Shown: positions 11,947-23,476, counted from the stretch's first letter. The stretch is DNA of 64,000 nucleotides from Priapulus caudatus (GCF_000485595.1 NW_014578085.1:1-64000); one strand, 5' to 3'. Made by a program: numbers and translations. The notes: generated by a model not told the origin, from the sequence alone.

Positions 11947-12440
11947 TTCTTATTGTGGACAAATCACGGGAACTGCAAGTAACATCAGTGCATTTGATAT
12001 GTTCAATTTAGGTGGCGTTATAAGATATAATTGTAACGATAATTAGATTTAAGTATTTTCTGGTGGCATTGTTTTGTAGCATTACGTAGTTTCCTTTATT
12101 AGATACGTACGTTGTGACATTTCATTAGCATGGTGTGTAGGACCATACAAAATGCAATCTGTTGGAGATTAGAAAATATTAAATTAGTCCGTACTTAAAT
12201 CGCGTGTATGTCATTCTCTTTGTTTGCTTGACTGTTAATTTTGTCACCTATATCTGATAACAAACTGTCAACAATTTTAATTTATTAATTAACAATAGAC
12301 AAATTCTTTATTTTTATACAATTATCGTTATTATTTTTAACACATATGTTCCATCGATCTAATAGGAAGGCATTCACGAGCATGATTAAGTTATTTATGT
12401 TCTTATCTTTAGTCGAATTTAAGTGTATACCATAAGATGT
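11947..12440. repeat. Duplicated unit boundary, copy 2
   Basis: Counterpart of 3868-4400, about 8.08 kb to the right, in the same orientation. It marks the start of tandem unit B. From 12470 the match resumes with unit A sequence at 5620, so about 1.2 kb present in A (including its GT microsatellite) is missing here. Confidence 0.75.
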
Positions 12441-12958
12441 TCTCGGATTGGTTCTCAAGAAAATCTTGATCTTGCAGAATACCTAAAAGCTTTGGCAGTA
12501 TTTTAATGTTTTTTTTTGCATACGAGTTGTTCTTTGGAATCTCATGTTTCCCCTCTCACAATTTATTCAACAAGCATTTGGATTTTGTAATTAGCGTTAC
12601 TATCTGCATATTCATACGATGTAAGACGAGAGAATCGTTAGATCATTTTACACATACAATAATGATATTGTAATAATTTTGCTGATGTTTGATTATTCCC
12701 TGCGTTTATATTTGGTGCATTATCTTATGTATTACATTGTTGCATCAAGATTGGTTTATTTTACGCATATATTCAGGTATACGAGCCGTTCTTGCATGTA
12801 TATATTGTTTCTTTTTCTACGCATACACTTGCAATAACCTGACTTTTTAGGAATATATAATAATGTGATAAAATGTGAAATCGTCGTGAAATGATTAGTC
12901 GTGAAGCCATATCATATTCTAATTAATCACTACTTTACTGTTTTATCTTATTCTTTTA

Positions 12959-15356
12959 CTATTCCCGTGCGCATATGCGAATACGATATGGTTTAGGCAT
13001 CCAAGTTACACCAAAAATGCCTTCAAATGATGGCTCCATCACACCATCTGGTAGCTTAACGTCGAAGTTCTGCAGAATACTGGTGAAGAACAGGAACAGT
13101 TCCATTTTGGCCAGAGATTCCCCCAAACACACTCGCCGTCCTGCATATAAACATACTTTGTCATTAACGCAGACTAACTATTACGACTGTATTAGTGAAT
13201 TGCAAAAAGATCTAATATTGTTAGACGGAAACTGTGCACCTAGCAAAAATTATCGGGTTAATTAGAGTTACCTTTTAGAATTCGATATTTTACACAGCTT
13301 TAAAATGGCTTCACGTACCGACAGAGAATGGCATCAGGGCTTCGTTCTTTATGACGTGTCCGTTCTCGTCCAGAAATCTCTCAGGACAAAACTTGTCAGG
13401 ATTTGAGAAGAAGGCAGGATCCATCGTGATGGCAGTGACATTTGACATGACAGCAGTATTTGCTGGAATTGTATAACCTCTAAATTGGACCTCCTCAGAC
13501 GTAGCGTGGATAGCACCAAGGGGTACTATGTTACCTATGAGAAATGGCAATACATTATTTTAGAGTAGAAATATGGTAATGGGGGCATTGTGACAATAAT
13601 TATGTTGACAGAGACTGTGCTAAGGGACAGGTAGTGTTCCTAAATGAAACGCTGGTACCTAAATGTAACACCATGTAACACCTTCTCGTGGTGAGTCTAT
13701 GCGCCTTAATTGTTACTTTAAATATATGCATCGATGATGTCACGCTCGTGCTGGGTGTCACAACCAACTCACCCAGGCGTTGAATTTCCATGATGGTCGC
13801 CTCCGTAAAAGGCATTTTGTTCGCGTCAGCCATATTTGGTAGTCTTCCTCTACCGATGATGTCGTCTATCTCTGCCTGCACTTTTCTGCATACATCCTGG
13901 TGTTTTAACATGAACAACATTGCCCATCGCATGGTCGTGGATGTGGTTTCTGTTCCAGCCATAAACAGATCCCAAACAACGTACAATAGTTCGTCGTCTG
14001 AAATATAATTTTATATATTTTTACAATGGAAACGTGGAATTATTCGCTGGGAAATTGTATAGCTCCATGATATGGCAGTGTTTGCTATGCTATCTGATAT
14101 TGGTCAGCTAGTTTATATGCAATAAAAATGTTATATATGTTATAATAGAGTACCCATAAGCAGACTCTTATGACTCGGGTAAAGCCACATGTGAATGGTA
14201 AGATTAGCTACAAAAATGCTTTGTGAGCTCATATCAGCCTTGCTAAAATGAGAATTGACAACATTTCTTGAGACCGATGCGGTTTACACAAATGTTGAGC
14301 ACGAATTGTCTCCATGAATTTTTCCTACCCTCTCTAATACATTAGCTTACTATGTATTACTATGTAGCCCATGGTCACAAGTGACAGAGTTTATACACGC
14401 GGCATGACCTAAATATATACCCTAGGTGATTCGTACGCGCGATAGCTGGTGAGAGTGAGACGTGCGGGAGAGGTCAGACGTCACAGCCTGGAATTTTTGT
14501 CTGGAATAGACGTGTGAAGGTTGTGTCTGATATAGATGTGTAAAGATTGTGTCTGATATATATATACGTGTAAAGATTGTGTGTCTGATATAGACGTGTA
14601 AAGATTGTGTGTCTGATATAGACGTGTAAAGATTGTGTCTGATGTAGACGAGTGAAGTTACTATTTGAGATGGACCGGTTGAGTTGAGTCTGAGAGAGAG
14701 ACGTGCGGCCGGAGAAGGGGCCGAATTTTGTGTTTGATAGACACGTGTGGCTGGAGAATAGGAGGAAGCAGAAGAGGCTGAAGAAGAGGAGAAGGGGCCG
14801 AAGTTTGTGTTTGAGAGACACGTGTGGGTGGAGAATAGGAGGAAGAAGAAGAAGCTAACGAAGAGGAGAAGCAGCAGAAGAAGAAGCGGAAGAAGAAGCC
14901 GAAGAAGAAGCGGGAGAAGAAGAAGAAGCCGAGGAAACAAGGAGAACCCCATCTGCGGTTTTGCTGTACCAGTTCTTAATTATTTATTAGTCAATGTATA
15001 TATAGTTTTTCGTAATATTGCAATTGAGGGTTGTGCGGGTGCCAACATTGAACTGTTACATGGTTTATTAAACTTTTCATTATTTGACATTACTAAACTT
15101 TTCCGTCTACAGTGTATGCGTGCGTGCACTTACTAGCCCTAGCTTCAACTCGTGACACCCATATAACACCGCGTTGGGAATCCTTAAGAGAGTGGGTCAC
15201 GTGACTACTAGTTATTCCTACATCTTTAATAAAATGTTTGTTTGTGAAATTTCCTCCTTTGAAATTTTATTTGTGTAATTAAATGATTAACGACGATCAT
15301 CATAAGCATCATCATCATCATCGTCGTCGTCGTCGTCGTCGTCATTATCGTCATCC

Positions 15357-15401
<45 letters not shown>

Positions 15402-18400
15402 CCATCATCACCACCACCACCACCATCATCACCATCATTATTTGCGCGCGCGTGTGTGCGTGCGTGTGTGTGCATGTGTGTGTGGAGGACTGGAGGAGGG
15501 GTGCGTGCGTTCGCACGTGTCATATCAAGAGTAGATAATATGTTATCTACTCTTGGTCATATGCATGCGTGCACGCTCGTGTCTTATAATATAATTGTAT
15601 CACAAGAGTCATGCGCTGATGTGGCTAAAGCATGCTGCAGGGGCCCGTTGTCAGAAAAAAAAATTGGTCTTAACATTAGTCTTAACATTAACTTTTTCTC
15701 TTAGACAGTTGACAGAAACGCTGCGAATTCGAAGTTACAAGAATGAAAAATCGTAGCAGATTTCCTCATAACAATAGGAAACAAAGTGATGTCGACGGTC
15801 TAAGAGAAATTGTTAATGTTAAGACTAATGTTAAGACTAATTTTGTTTCTGACAACGGGCCCCAGGTCATTAGATATCGAGTAATTAACACTAATCACAA
15901 CTAAATACTATGACGTCACATCCCATTGCAGCCTCTAAAATCCTCACTACTTAAGTCAATAAATAAGGAACACTGGCAGGCCCTGTGTTGATTTGACATG
16001 CGCCTGGGAAGAGGCCACTGATCTAGGACAGTGCGGGCTCCAGATAAAGAGTAGTTTGAAGCCAGTTAGGAAACTACGTTGATGCTGAAATAGATGTAGA
16101 AGCCACCGGTAGAAGGTGGTATAAACAAGAAGCGCATTCAGGTAGGGGGAGTGGCTAACATGGTGACAGGCTAAATTCGCTAAGATTTCTTACATGGCGA
16201 AATAGACTAGTGCAACATTTTCTCTATGGAGAACTGAATTAAATATGTCTATTCCTTTGAAATAGCACGATGCGTCCGTGGAGCTTATATTGAACAACGA
16301 ATAAAGTCATATTTAATGGTTTTTACAACTATATATTGAACTAAATTCATCGGATATTTAGTTGATAACTGTAAACTGGTTCATATTGAAATATATCCTA
16401 TTTTTAACGTACCTTCACAACAGTTTCGATCACTGTCAGCGATCTTTATCAAGTGACCTACGTCATCATAGGTGGCAGTCGATGACGTAGTATCCGCGTG
16501 ACGTCACAGGATCTTCGGAGCCCCCGCCACGGGAGGTTGTCGTATACGTGAGAGAGTTTGTAGGCCCCTTTGTAGTCCCCGTCAAATATGAACAGAGACG
16601 AAGGGGCCTACAAACTCTCTCACGTATACGACAACCTCCCGTGGCGGGGGCTCCGAAGATCCTGTGACGTCACGCGGATACTACGTCATCGACTGCCACC
16701 TATGATGACGTAGGTCCCTTGATAAAGATCGCTGACAGTGATCGAAACTGTTGTGAAGGTACGTTAAAAATAAGATATATTTCAATATGAACCAGTTTAC
16801 AGTTATAACTATATAGATCCCCGCCTACCCTTAAACGTTGTCTCGCGACCTTTCTGTTTTTCTATCTGTATTTCATTATGGTAGGCATCAGTAAAGTCTC
16901 TGATATTATCTGCGTCAAAATTCTCCACGTGAAGATCCCGGTTTTTCTTAAGAACTTCAAATATCAGCCTAGAAAAAACGTATTAGTGTACAGATGATAT
17001 CATCATTTCAGAAATAATAATGGCGGTGGATAAGACAATCTACTGGACCTGGTTTGGACGTGATACACGTGTGAGTTTCGCACAAGCTCTTAAAAGAAGC
17101 AAAAAATTACTTCTTCAAAATATGACTTTCATTCAAGAGTTGGACGTGATACACGTGTGAGTTTCTCACAAGCTCTTAAAAGAAGCAAAACATGACTTCT
17201 TTAAAATATGACTTTTATTCAATATGGATTACGGAGGTATATATCAGGAGTGAATGAAAAAACCTCACTCCTGGTGTTATCTATACCTTTCATTGCGGAT
17301 TGTGTCCTGCATAAGCTTCCGGAAGGGCGGAATATGTCGCAGCCACGGAAGGAAATTTAGCAAGCCGGTGGAAACGAAGTTTGCGAACTCGTCATTTAAA
17401 GCTTTCATCAAGATCTTGAATTGTTCATCATCATGATCAAATCGATTTCCCCACATGATGTTGCAGATCACATTACAGACGCTCGTAGTAATAAGTGGCT
17501 GAGAAAAGATTAATATTGGTATTACCACGAACATGCGTATCCCGCCATGAATATCCTTAGTTATGTTATCTGTCGATCTGAGCTTTTAACCTTGAAATAA
17601 AGACAAGAAGTGTTGTAGCCCGACGCCTCGTAGCCCGACGTCTCGTTCAAGATAATTAATATATGACATCCATTAAAAATTATCTTCAATATTGTTGTTC
17701 AGGTAGCATGATAAAAATGCTTAGGAGTGTAACACTTCTTTAATTATTAATCATTGTAATCGTATATAGGCGTAATATGCACAGCCTCGTCTGTTGAACA
17801 CGTTTCTCCATTCTCCTCTTACTGGACCTTCTCCCTCTCATCTTCTATCTTACCATTCAGATTCAACTCCTCCCTATATGATCACCACCTCCTGTCCTCA
17901 TCATCTTATATCCTTCGACTTCTCCTCTCTCCCACCTTCGCGTCTCCTCTAGCTCCTCTGGCCTCCCCCACTTTCCCTGACTCCTTAACTTCCTTTACCT
18001 TCTCAAACATCTGCTCATCCGCTACCGTCTCCGCTTCATCCATCTCATGTTCCTTCCCCTTGACGCTCCATTTTCTATCTCCTTTAGTTCATCACGTTAC
18101 ATACCTTCTCCTTTTGATCTGACCTTTCCCCTGATCTGCCCTTTCCCGCTTTATCTTCCCTACACACCCTGCAGGTCCTGCTCCACTGTCATCAACCAAA
18201 GTTCATCCAGAATTCTACTCATCTGGCAATACTTACTTACTCACCTGGAGGTCAAATGGCTCACCATTTGTGGCTTTGATCGCAACGAGAAGAATAGAAA
18301 TTTCCTCCTTTATCTTTAACTCCAGACTGACTTTGCCCATGCCGAATTCTCGCAGTTTTGCAAGTGCAAATTTACGCTGTTCCTTCCACAGTTTTCCCGT

Positions 18401-18511
18401 AGACAGCACCAACCCTTGAGTAAAAATAGTGTAGATTTTCATAAAATCTTAATTTGTTCATTTTTACAAGTGTTGAACACTAAGCTGGCGCGCGCACGCA
18501 CCCACGCACGC

Positions 18512-18556
<45 letters not shown>

Positions 18557-18851
18557 CACACGTGCGTCTGTGTGTGTGCGAGTATGGAAGGCCATTACCG
18601 CCAAAACCTACCTATTTTAATCGCGCTTAAAATGTATTTTAAGCGCTATTGAATTCCAGCCAATTAGAACAGTGGTTTTTAATCGCGATTAAAATAGATT
18701 TTAAGCGCGATTAAATTCCCGCCAATCAGAACAGTGGTTTTTAATCGCGATTAAAATAGATTTTAAGCGCGATTAAATTCCCGCCAATCAGAACAGTGGG
18801 TTTTAATCGCGATTTTAAGCGCGATTAAAATAGGTAGGTTTTTGTGTGCGC

Positions 18852-18884
<33 letters not shown>

Positions 18885-19076
18885 TGGTTATTTGCGTTAC
18901 TTATCTATAGGCGCGTATTATATTCATGTACATATATCGTTTGCAACGTAAGCGTTGATAATTTCATGAGTCAACTTATCAAATTCAAATCAAAGAGCAA
19001 TGCAATGAATCCCAACTAAACCATGCGCGTGCGCGTAAACATATTTGTATGTAGGCAATGTGCACATTATAAATCA

Positions 19077-19111
<35 letters not shown>

Positions 19112-19449
19112 GCGTGTGCGTGTGTCAGTTCTATATAGACGTTATTGCTATCTGTTTTATTGTAATATTAATAATCACAATTATAACCATATACTGTTAT
19201 AATCACTGTCAGTGCTATGACTATACTTTACATATATGCTTAATATCCTATACGTATATACTGCCCCGTGATAAAGCATCCTACGTCAGGCTAGTAGTAA
19301 GACGAGTAATCAGCACATATATGCGTGTATGGTGTATGGTACACAGCATGTATGGTAACGATCATCAAACGTTCCAGGACGGTCTTCATAACCAACCTGA
19401 CACACAAACAAACGATGGTTCACACCCCCAAACCCTCTCCCCACACACA

Positions 19450-19510
<61 letters not shown>

Positions 19511-19521
19511 ACACACGACAC

Positions 19522-19563
<42 letters not shown>

Positions 19564-19641
19564 ACACACCACACCACACACACACACACCACACCCCACG
19601 CACCAACACACACACACACACATACCACACACCACACACAC

Positions 19642-19678
<37 letters not shown>

Positions 19679-20633
19679 ACACACACACACAGAAAAACCT
19701 ACCCATTTTAATCGCGCTTAAAAATCTATTTAATCGCGATTAAAAAACCACTGTTCTGATTGACTGGAATTTAATCGCAGCTTAAAAATCTAATTTTAAT
19801 CGCGATTAAAAACCACTGTTCTGATTGGCTGGAAATTCAATCGCGCTTAAAATAGGTAGGTTTGCGGTAATGGCCTTATTCGCGCGTGTCTCTGCGTGTG
19901 TGTGCGTACGTATGTGTCTGTATACATCATAATAATGACAACGTTGTTTTGTGCTGCCGCACACTAGGACAGGTTATAATTATTTAATTCCATAACTTAC
20001 AGACTCAACCGCAATGAGTGGATCATAATCAATATTACACTGGCGGATCCAAGGGGGGCGCAAGAGGCGCGCGCCCTCCTATGTTTAGCCCCCACCCCCT
20101 ATTCGGCACGCGAAGCGTGCGCACCGGCGCTATCACAAAATCCGCACCCCCTAAAATGAAAGCCTGCCTACGCGGTTGCCCCCCCCCCATCTCAAAATCC
20201 TGGATCCGCCACTGAATAAGAGTTAATAATCCTCATGCCGGTTACCTACCATGATTAGAAGTTGTAATGTCATAATCCGGTATGATTTCCTTTATTATAA
20301 CTTCAATTATAGGTGCATCAGGTCGTCCTGAAAACGCGTCGCCTTGCTTGAGAAAGGCATCCTTTGTTGAAGCAGCGTCACCCAGCACAATAGTTAACTG
20401 TGGTCCTAGATTAGACGCTCATCACCGTCCCGTACGTCTTTGCCCAATCCTTAGCGTCAAATCGCCGGGCTCCTAGTGAGAGAGCTGAGCCGACAAGAGG
20501 AAGTCGCTCGCGCCCAGGCGGAACGGTTGCGCGGTCTCCTCAGGTAGTGCCATACAACGCAGCCGATAAAAACAATGGCGGACAACAACAGTACGTTCTG
20601 CATCGCCCAGAGAACGATGCTTAAAGCAGCCAT
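12959..20633 (-). CDS. CYP2-like cytochrome P450, gene B
   Basis: A microsomal P450 mono-oxygenase of the CYP2 clan; substrate unknown. Exons on the minus strand: 20633-20250, 18414-18245, 17498-17287, 16968-16829, 13997-13773, 13534-13319 and 13140-12959, ending in TAG. Exons 2-7 join in phase. Visible marks are an N-terminal membrane anchor followed by RRPRN, the C-helix WKEQR, NIRDF, the I-helix AGTETT, the K-helix EIQR, PERF, and the heme loop FSVGRRVCLG (phase-1 junction between exons 6 and 7 inside it). Repaired length would be about 509 residues, normal for CYP2. Exon 1 as written has single-base frame breaks after RRPRN and near MSVYLGPQ. These are either sequencing errors or true lesions. 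Intron 1 and intron 4 carry insertions absent from gene A. Confidence 0.85.
15297..15441. repeat. (TCA/TCG)n trinucleotide microsatellite, unit B
   Basis: Equivalent of 7616-7717 but longer. It lies in intron 4 of gene B and is followed by a GCGTG tract. Poly-histidine and poly-aspartate frames are artefacts. Confidence 0.95.
15526..15555. mobile_element. 30-bp palindromic insertion with CAAGAG ends
   Basis: A near-perfect palindrome CAAGAGTAGATAATA/TTATCTACTCTTG flanked on both sides by GTCATAT (15519-15525 and 15556-15562). Unit A has the uninterrupted sequence gtgtgatatgcatgc at the same place (about 7788-7802). It is therefore a 30-bp insertion with a 7-bp target duplication that arose after the tandem duplication. 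Its ends match the large elements at 31707, 26449 and 52789. Confidence 0.75.
15641..15862. mobile_element. 222-bp MITE with GGGCCCGTTGTCAG ends
   Basis: Terminal inverted repeats of about 55 bp (GGGCCCGTTGTCAGAAA... paired with ...TTTCTGACAACGGGCCC) that also contain a repeated ttaagactaatg/cattagtcttaa motif. CAG flanks both ends. Unit A has the empty site gcatgctgcaggtcatt (7862-7878). A 3-bp duplication is known for PIF/Harbinger elements, but no transposase is present to confirm that. Confidence 0.75.
16336..16806. mobile_element. Long palindromic element with 9-bp target duplication
   Basis: Arms of about 210 bp (16365-16577 and 16601-16806) are nearly perfectly complementary around a ~25-bp spacer. 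AACTATATA occurs immediately left (16327-16335) and right (16807-16815). Unit A has the empty site ttataactatatagaac (about 8333-8347). It lies in intron 4 of gene B and ends about 23 bases from the exon 4 boundary. Nine-base duplications and long terminal inverted repeats fit Mutator-like elements, by inference only. Confidence 0.8.
17245..17273. repeat. CAGGAG palindrome next to exon 3 donor, unit B
   Basis: Gene B counterpart of 8687-8717. The palindrome CAGGAGTGA...TCACTCCTG starts about 14 bases into intron 3. Just to its left, 17052-17205 contains a local duplication of ggacgtgatacacgtgtgag. Confidence 0.6.
18486..18575. repeat. (CACG)n microsatellite
   Basis: A tetranucleotide CACG tract in intron 1 of gene B, immediately left of the foldback element. 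Confidence 0.9.
18590..19875. mobile_element. Foldback element of TTTAATCGCG repeats enclosing microsatellites
   Basis: The left end GGCCATTACCGCC and right end GCGGTAATGGCC are inverted copies. Each end leads into several direct repeats of a unit built from TTTTAATCGCGATTAAAA plus a ccaatcagaacagtgg linker: about three units at 18600-18842 and two at 19690-19862, in opposite orientation. The interior (18845-19690) holds GT, ATT (19078-19111) and a 250-bp CA tract. Intron 1 of gene A lacks it. Confidence 0.7.
19439..19692. repeat. (CA)n microsatellite
   Basis: A 250-bp CA-rich tract with interspersed CACCAC, inside the foldback element. It gives rise to long histidine/threonine and cysteine/valine pseudo-frames. 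Confidence 0.95.
20038..20214. mobile_element. MITE with ACTGGCGGATCC ends
   Basis: Ends CACTGGCGGATCC and GGATCCGCCACTG bound a 177-bp GC-rich element in intron 1 of gene B. Unit A (about 10660-10680) lacks it. Similar AGTGGCGGATCCAGG ends occur on MITEs in many animals, from general knowledge rather than any search here. Confidence 0.7.
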
Positions 20634-20689
20634 TTTGTCTGCAAAAAGCAAGCTATATAGTTGCCGCCTGTTTGCAGTGCGTTCAACGT

Positions 20690-20805
20690 TCACGCATGAA
20701 CAGTGTGTGACCTTGACGATAAAACGCATATTATGCCTATAGCCATATATTAGGCCTATACGCCATATATCTACGCCTACAGGACCTTGACAGGCGGGCT
20801 AAGTA
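20690..20805 (-). other. 5' flank of gene B
   Basis: Sequence upstream of the gene B start codon, homologous to the flanks at 3480 and 11140. A short tandem of gcctata...ccatata lies at 20735-20775. No defined promoter motif could be supported. Confidence 0.45.
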
Positions 20806-20818
20806 TCGAGTAGTGTTA

Positions 20819-20903
20819 GGGGTGTGTGTGTGTGTGCGCGCGCGCGCCGCGCGCGTGCGTGTGTGTGTGTGTGTGTGTGTTGTGTGTGTGTGTGAGTGCG
20901 TGC

Positions 20904-20946
<43 letters not shown>

Positions 20947-20985
20947 TGCGTGCGTGCGTGCGTGTGTGTGTGTATGTGTGTGTGT
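20819..20985. repeat. (GT)n/(GC)n microsatellite
   Basis: A GT run with GCGC and GAGTGCGTGC interruptions, at the right border of the P450 array. Confidence 0.9.
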
Positions 20986-21273
20986 TATGACGTGGGGTAC
21001 AGTGGAATGGTAGTGATAGCCTATGGTTGTACATTGTACCGCGTAGCAGAGAGTAGATCGAGTCCCTTTACGCAGATCTTAGAATCTATATCTCATATCT
21101 AATTCTTATAATTCATATACCATAATCCACATATCGGTATAAACACCGTATAAAGGCACTCTAGCGTAGCTGGTACATGAGGTGGGGAATTAGAAGTTAG
21201 ACCTACACCACTGATTTTTATTTAGAGTAATATCAACGACCCACAGTTGGAAGCCGGTGGATCCTGACTATAT

Positions 21274-21321
21274 CAAGAGCTAATAATAAATATCAAGAGC
21301 TAATAATATTATTAGCTCTTG
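21274..21321. mobile_element. Palindromic insertion with CAAGAG ends
   Basis: CAAGAGCTAATAATA... appears twice, and the second copy (21294-21321) forms a perfect 28-bp palindrome ending CTCTTG. ACTATAT flanks the whole on both sides (21267-21273 and 21322-21328), a 7-bp duplication. A related palindrome with AGATCT at its centre follows at 21336-21372. Confidence 0.65.
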
Positions 21322-21702
21322 ACTATATATATATATCAAGAGTACATAATAGAGATCTTTATTATGTACTCATATATATATATATATGTATGCATATTCC
21401 ATTTTGAAGCACCTTTCTTTCGGCTAAGACAGACGTTTGCCCAATATACCGGAAAAATCAGGTCAGAGGTTACAAATGCGAACGCTTCATGACTTTCTGG
21501 TCCGCCTTATATGCACTCATAATTCGTTAATTTTTGATGTACGTAAGCATAGAAAAAGTTTATAGAGGAAAGAGGACTTGTAGATGAGATTGAATGACCA
21601 CCGAAGAATAGAAGCACGCAGTGAAAGCAGAGCAGAGGTGGAAATTAAAAAAACGACGAGTCAGGATCGAGGAGGTGAATTAATTATAGCGTATACGTCC
21701 CT

Positions 21703-22030
21703 GCTTGCGCGTGTGCCTGCGTGCGCGCATCCGTGCGTTGGGGTGGGCATGGGTGTGCGCGGGTGTGAATGTTAGTGGGTTGGCATCCTTGCGTATGTGC
21801 TTGCGTGCGCGTGTGCGGGTAGGTGTGGCCGTGTGGGTGTGTATGCTTGTGTGCGTACGTGCGTGCGTGCGTGCACGCGTGTAGGTAGGTGTGAGTGTGG
21901 GGTTGTGTGCTTGTGTGCCTGCATGCGTGCGTGCGCGCGTATGTATGCGCTTGTGCCTACGCGCGTGTGCGCGTATGTGTGTGTCTGGGTGTAAGTCTGG
22001 GTGTAAGTGTGGGTGTAGGCAGATGCGCGT
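21703..22030. repeat. Degenerate GTGCGT-rich tract
   Basis: A G/T/C-rich run of GTGCG, GTGTG and GGGTGT words on the plus strand. Its cysteine-rich frames are low-complexity. 22030-22540 shows nothing that I recognise. Confidence 0.7.
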
Positions 22031-22543
22031 ATGTTGGTATGTGCTACGCTATAACCAGATAGTGCCCAGAGTAAGTCTATAGACTTTAACGTATCACGAC
22101 TATTCTATATGCGAGTGGCGCTCATGCTACACTTTCTCCCATAAAGCTCTGCTCAGATGTAGCCGCCGTGGTTTCTTTAGATGCAGAGCATTCTTTGCGA
22201 ATGCGTTGTCACAATGATCTCAAAGTTAGAGCTATGATAATATGAACACGTAACTTGGCTATGATGAGCCATATTCTGCAAAAGTAAGTAATTTTCAGTG
22301 GTTTAAGACAAACGATTACAAGTATGGCTAATCCTAGGATTAATAATCTTACTACACCCTATACTATGCATTCTAGTTTTTGTCAATGACCTCTTTATCC
22401 TGGTCACCGCGACCCCCTATGTGACTCACCAGCACCTTTAGTGGTGGGGCATTATTCTTTCCCGGAAATCGTTTTCGGAGAAATGGTATGATATAACGCG
22501 ATTTCTTGCATTTTATGCGCCAATATAAACTGCTATATATAAC

Positions 22544-22616
22544 CAAGAGCTAATACTACCTATTATTAACAATGGTATTATTAATAATTAGCTAATAATG
22601 GTATTATCAGCTCTTG
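22544..22616. mobile_element. Palindromic insertion with CAAGAG ends
   Basis: Begins CAAGAGCTAATA and ends TATCAGCTCTTG, with inner pairs taatacta/tggtatta. Flanks are ATATAAC (left) and ATATGAC (right), agreeing at six of seven bases. It belongs to the CARGAG family by its ends. Confidence 0.55.
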
Positions 22617-22953
22617 ATATGACCTTGTTTTATATGTGTTCTTGTAGCTACATGTAGGGGTGATGAAAAATGACGCACAAGTTTAAATACGGGGTTGTAC
22701 CTGATCTACTTAGAGGATCTATGCTGTCCGGAAATTTTTTAGAACTTTGTGTGATATTGTAAATGTCCGCATTCTAGGCAACAAAATGCCGCTTCAAAGC
22801 GTCAATAATGTCATTTGTATAACCTGAATAGCAAAAACTTGTCATAAACTGCTTTTAAACTTGGATTGTGTGTGCACACCTGACCATTAGCCTACAAAGT
22901 GTGTCACAGGAATGTTTTCCACATGCGTTACTTGTAATTGGCCTAAATGTAAT

Positions 22954-23476
22954 TGGCGCACACGTGAGTAATTTTACTCAAGTAAAATGACGCATGCGTC
23001 AAATTACTCAACGAAAATCCGCCGCACACGTGAGTAAAATGACGCATGCGTCAAATTACTCAACGAAAATCCGCCGCACACGTGAGTAAAATGACTCATG
23101 CGTCATTTTACTTGAATAAAATTACTCACGTGTGCGCCGGGCTTTTAAAATGATGCATGAGTCATTTTACTCACGTGAGCGTCGGATTTTCGTTGAGTAA
23201 TTTGACGCATGCGTCATTTTACTTAATATCGAACGTGTTTAATAATTTTTGACTCATGCGACAATTTACTCAACACTGGTACTCACAGCGCATGCGTTTA
23301 AATCATTGTGCGCCCAGTATTAATTGGCTGCACACAGTCACGTGATCTGCATCACCACTTATTCCTTGAGTAATTTTACTCACGTGTGCGGCGAACGCTG
23401 AAAATATTACGCGTGAGTATTTTGACTCATGCGTCATTTTACTTGAGTAAAATTACTAACGTGTGCACCGGGCTTT
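22954..23476. mobile_element. Foldback array of self-complementary subrepeats
   Basis: The outer ends GCGCACACGTGAGTAATTTT and AAAATTACTAACGTGTGC pair. Between them, short palindromes such as TGACGCATGCGTCA and ACACGTGAGTAAAATGACGC recur about eight times in both orientations. An inner copy of the right end (gtgcgccgggctttt) at 23130-23146 suggests two elements or an internal duplication. No coding capacity. Confidence 0.65.

Noticed and set aside
22954-23476. CRISPR-like array of regularly repeated words
   Set aside because: Repeats are palindromic, irregularly spaced and inverted halfway; the genome is clearly eukaryotic.
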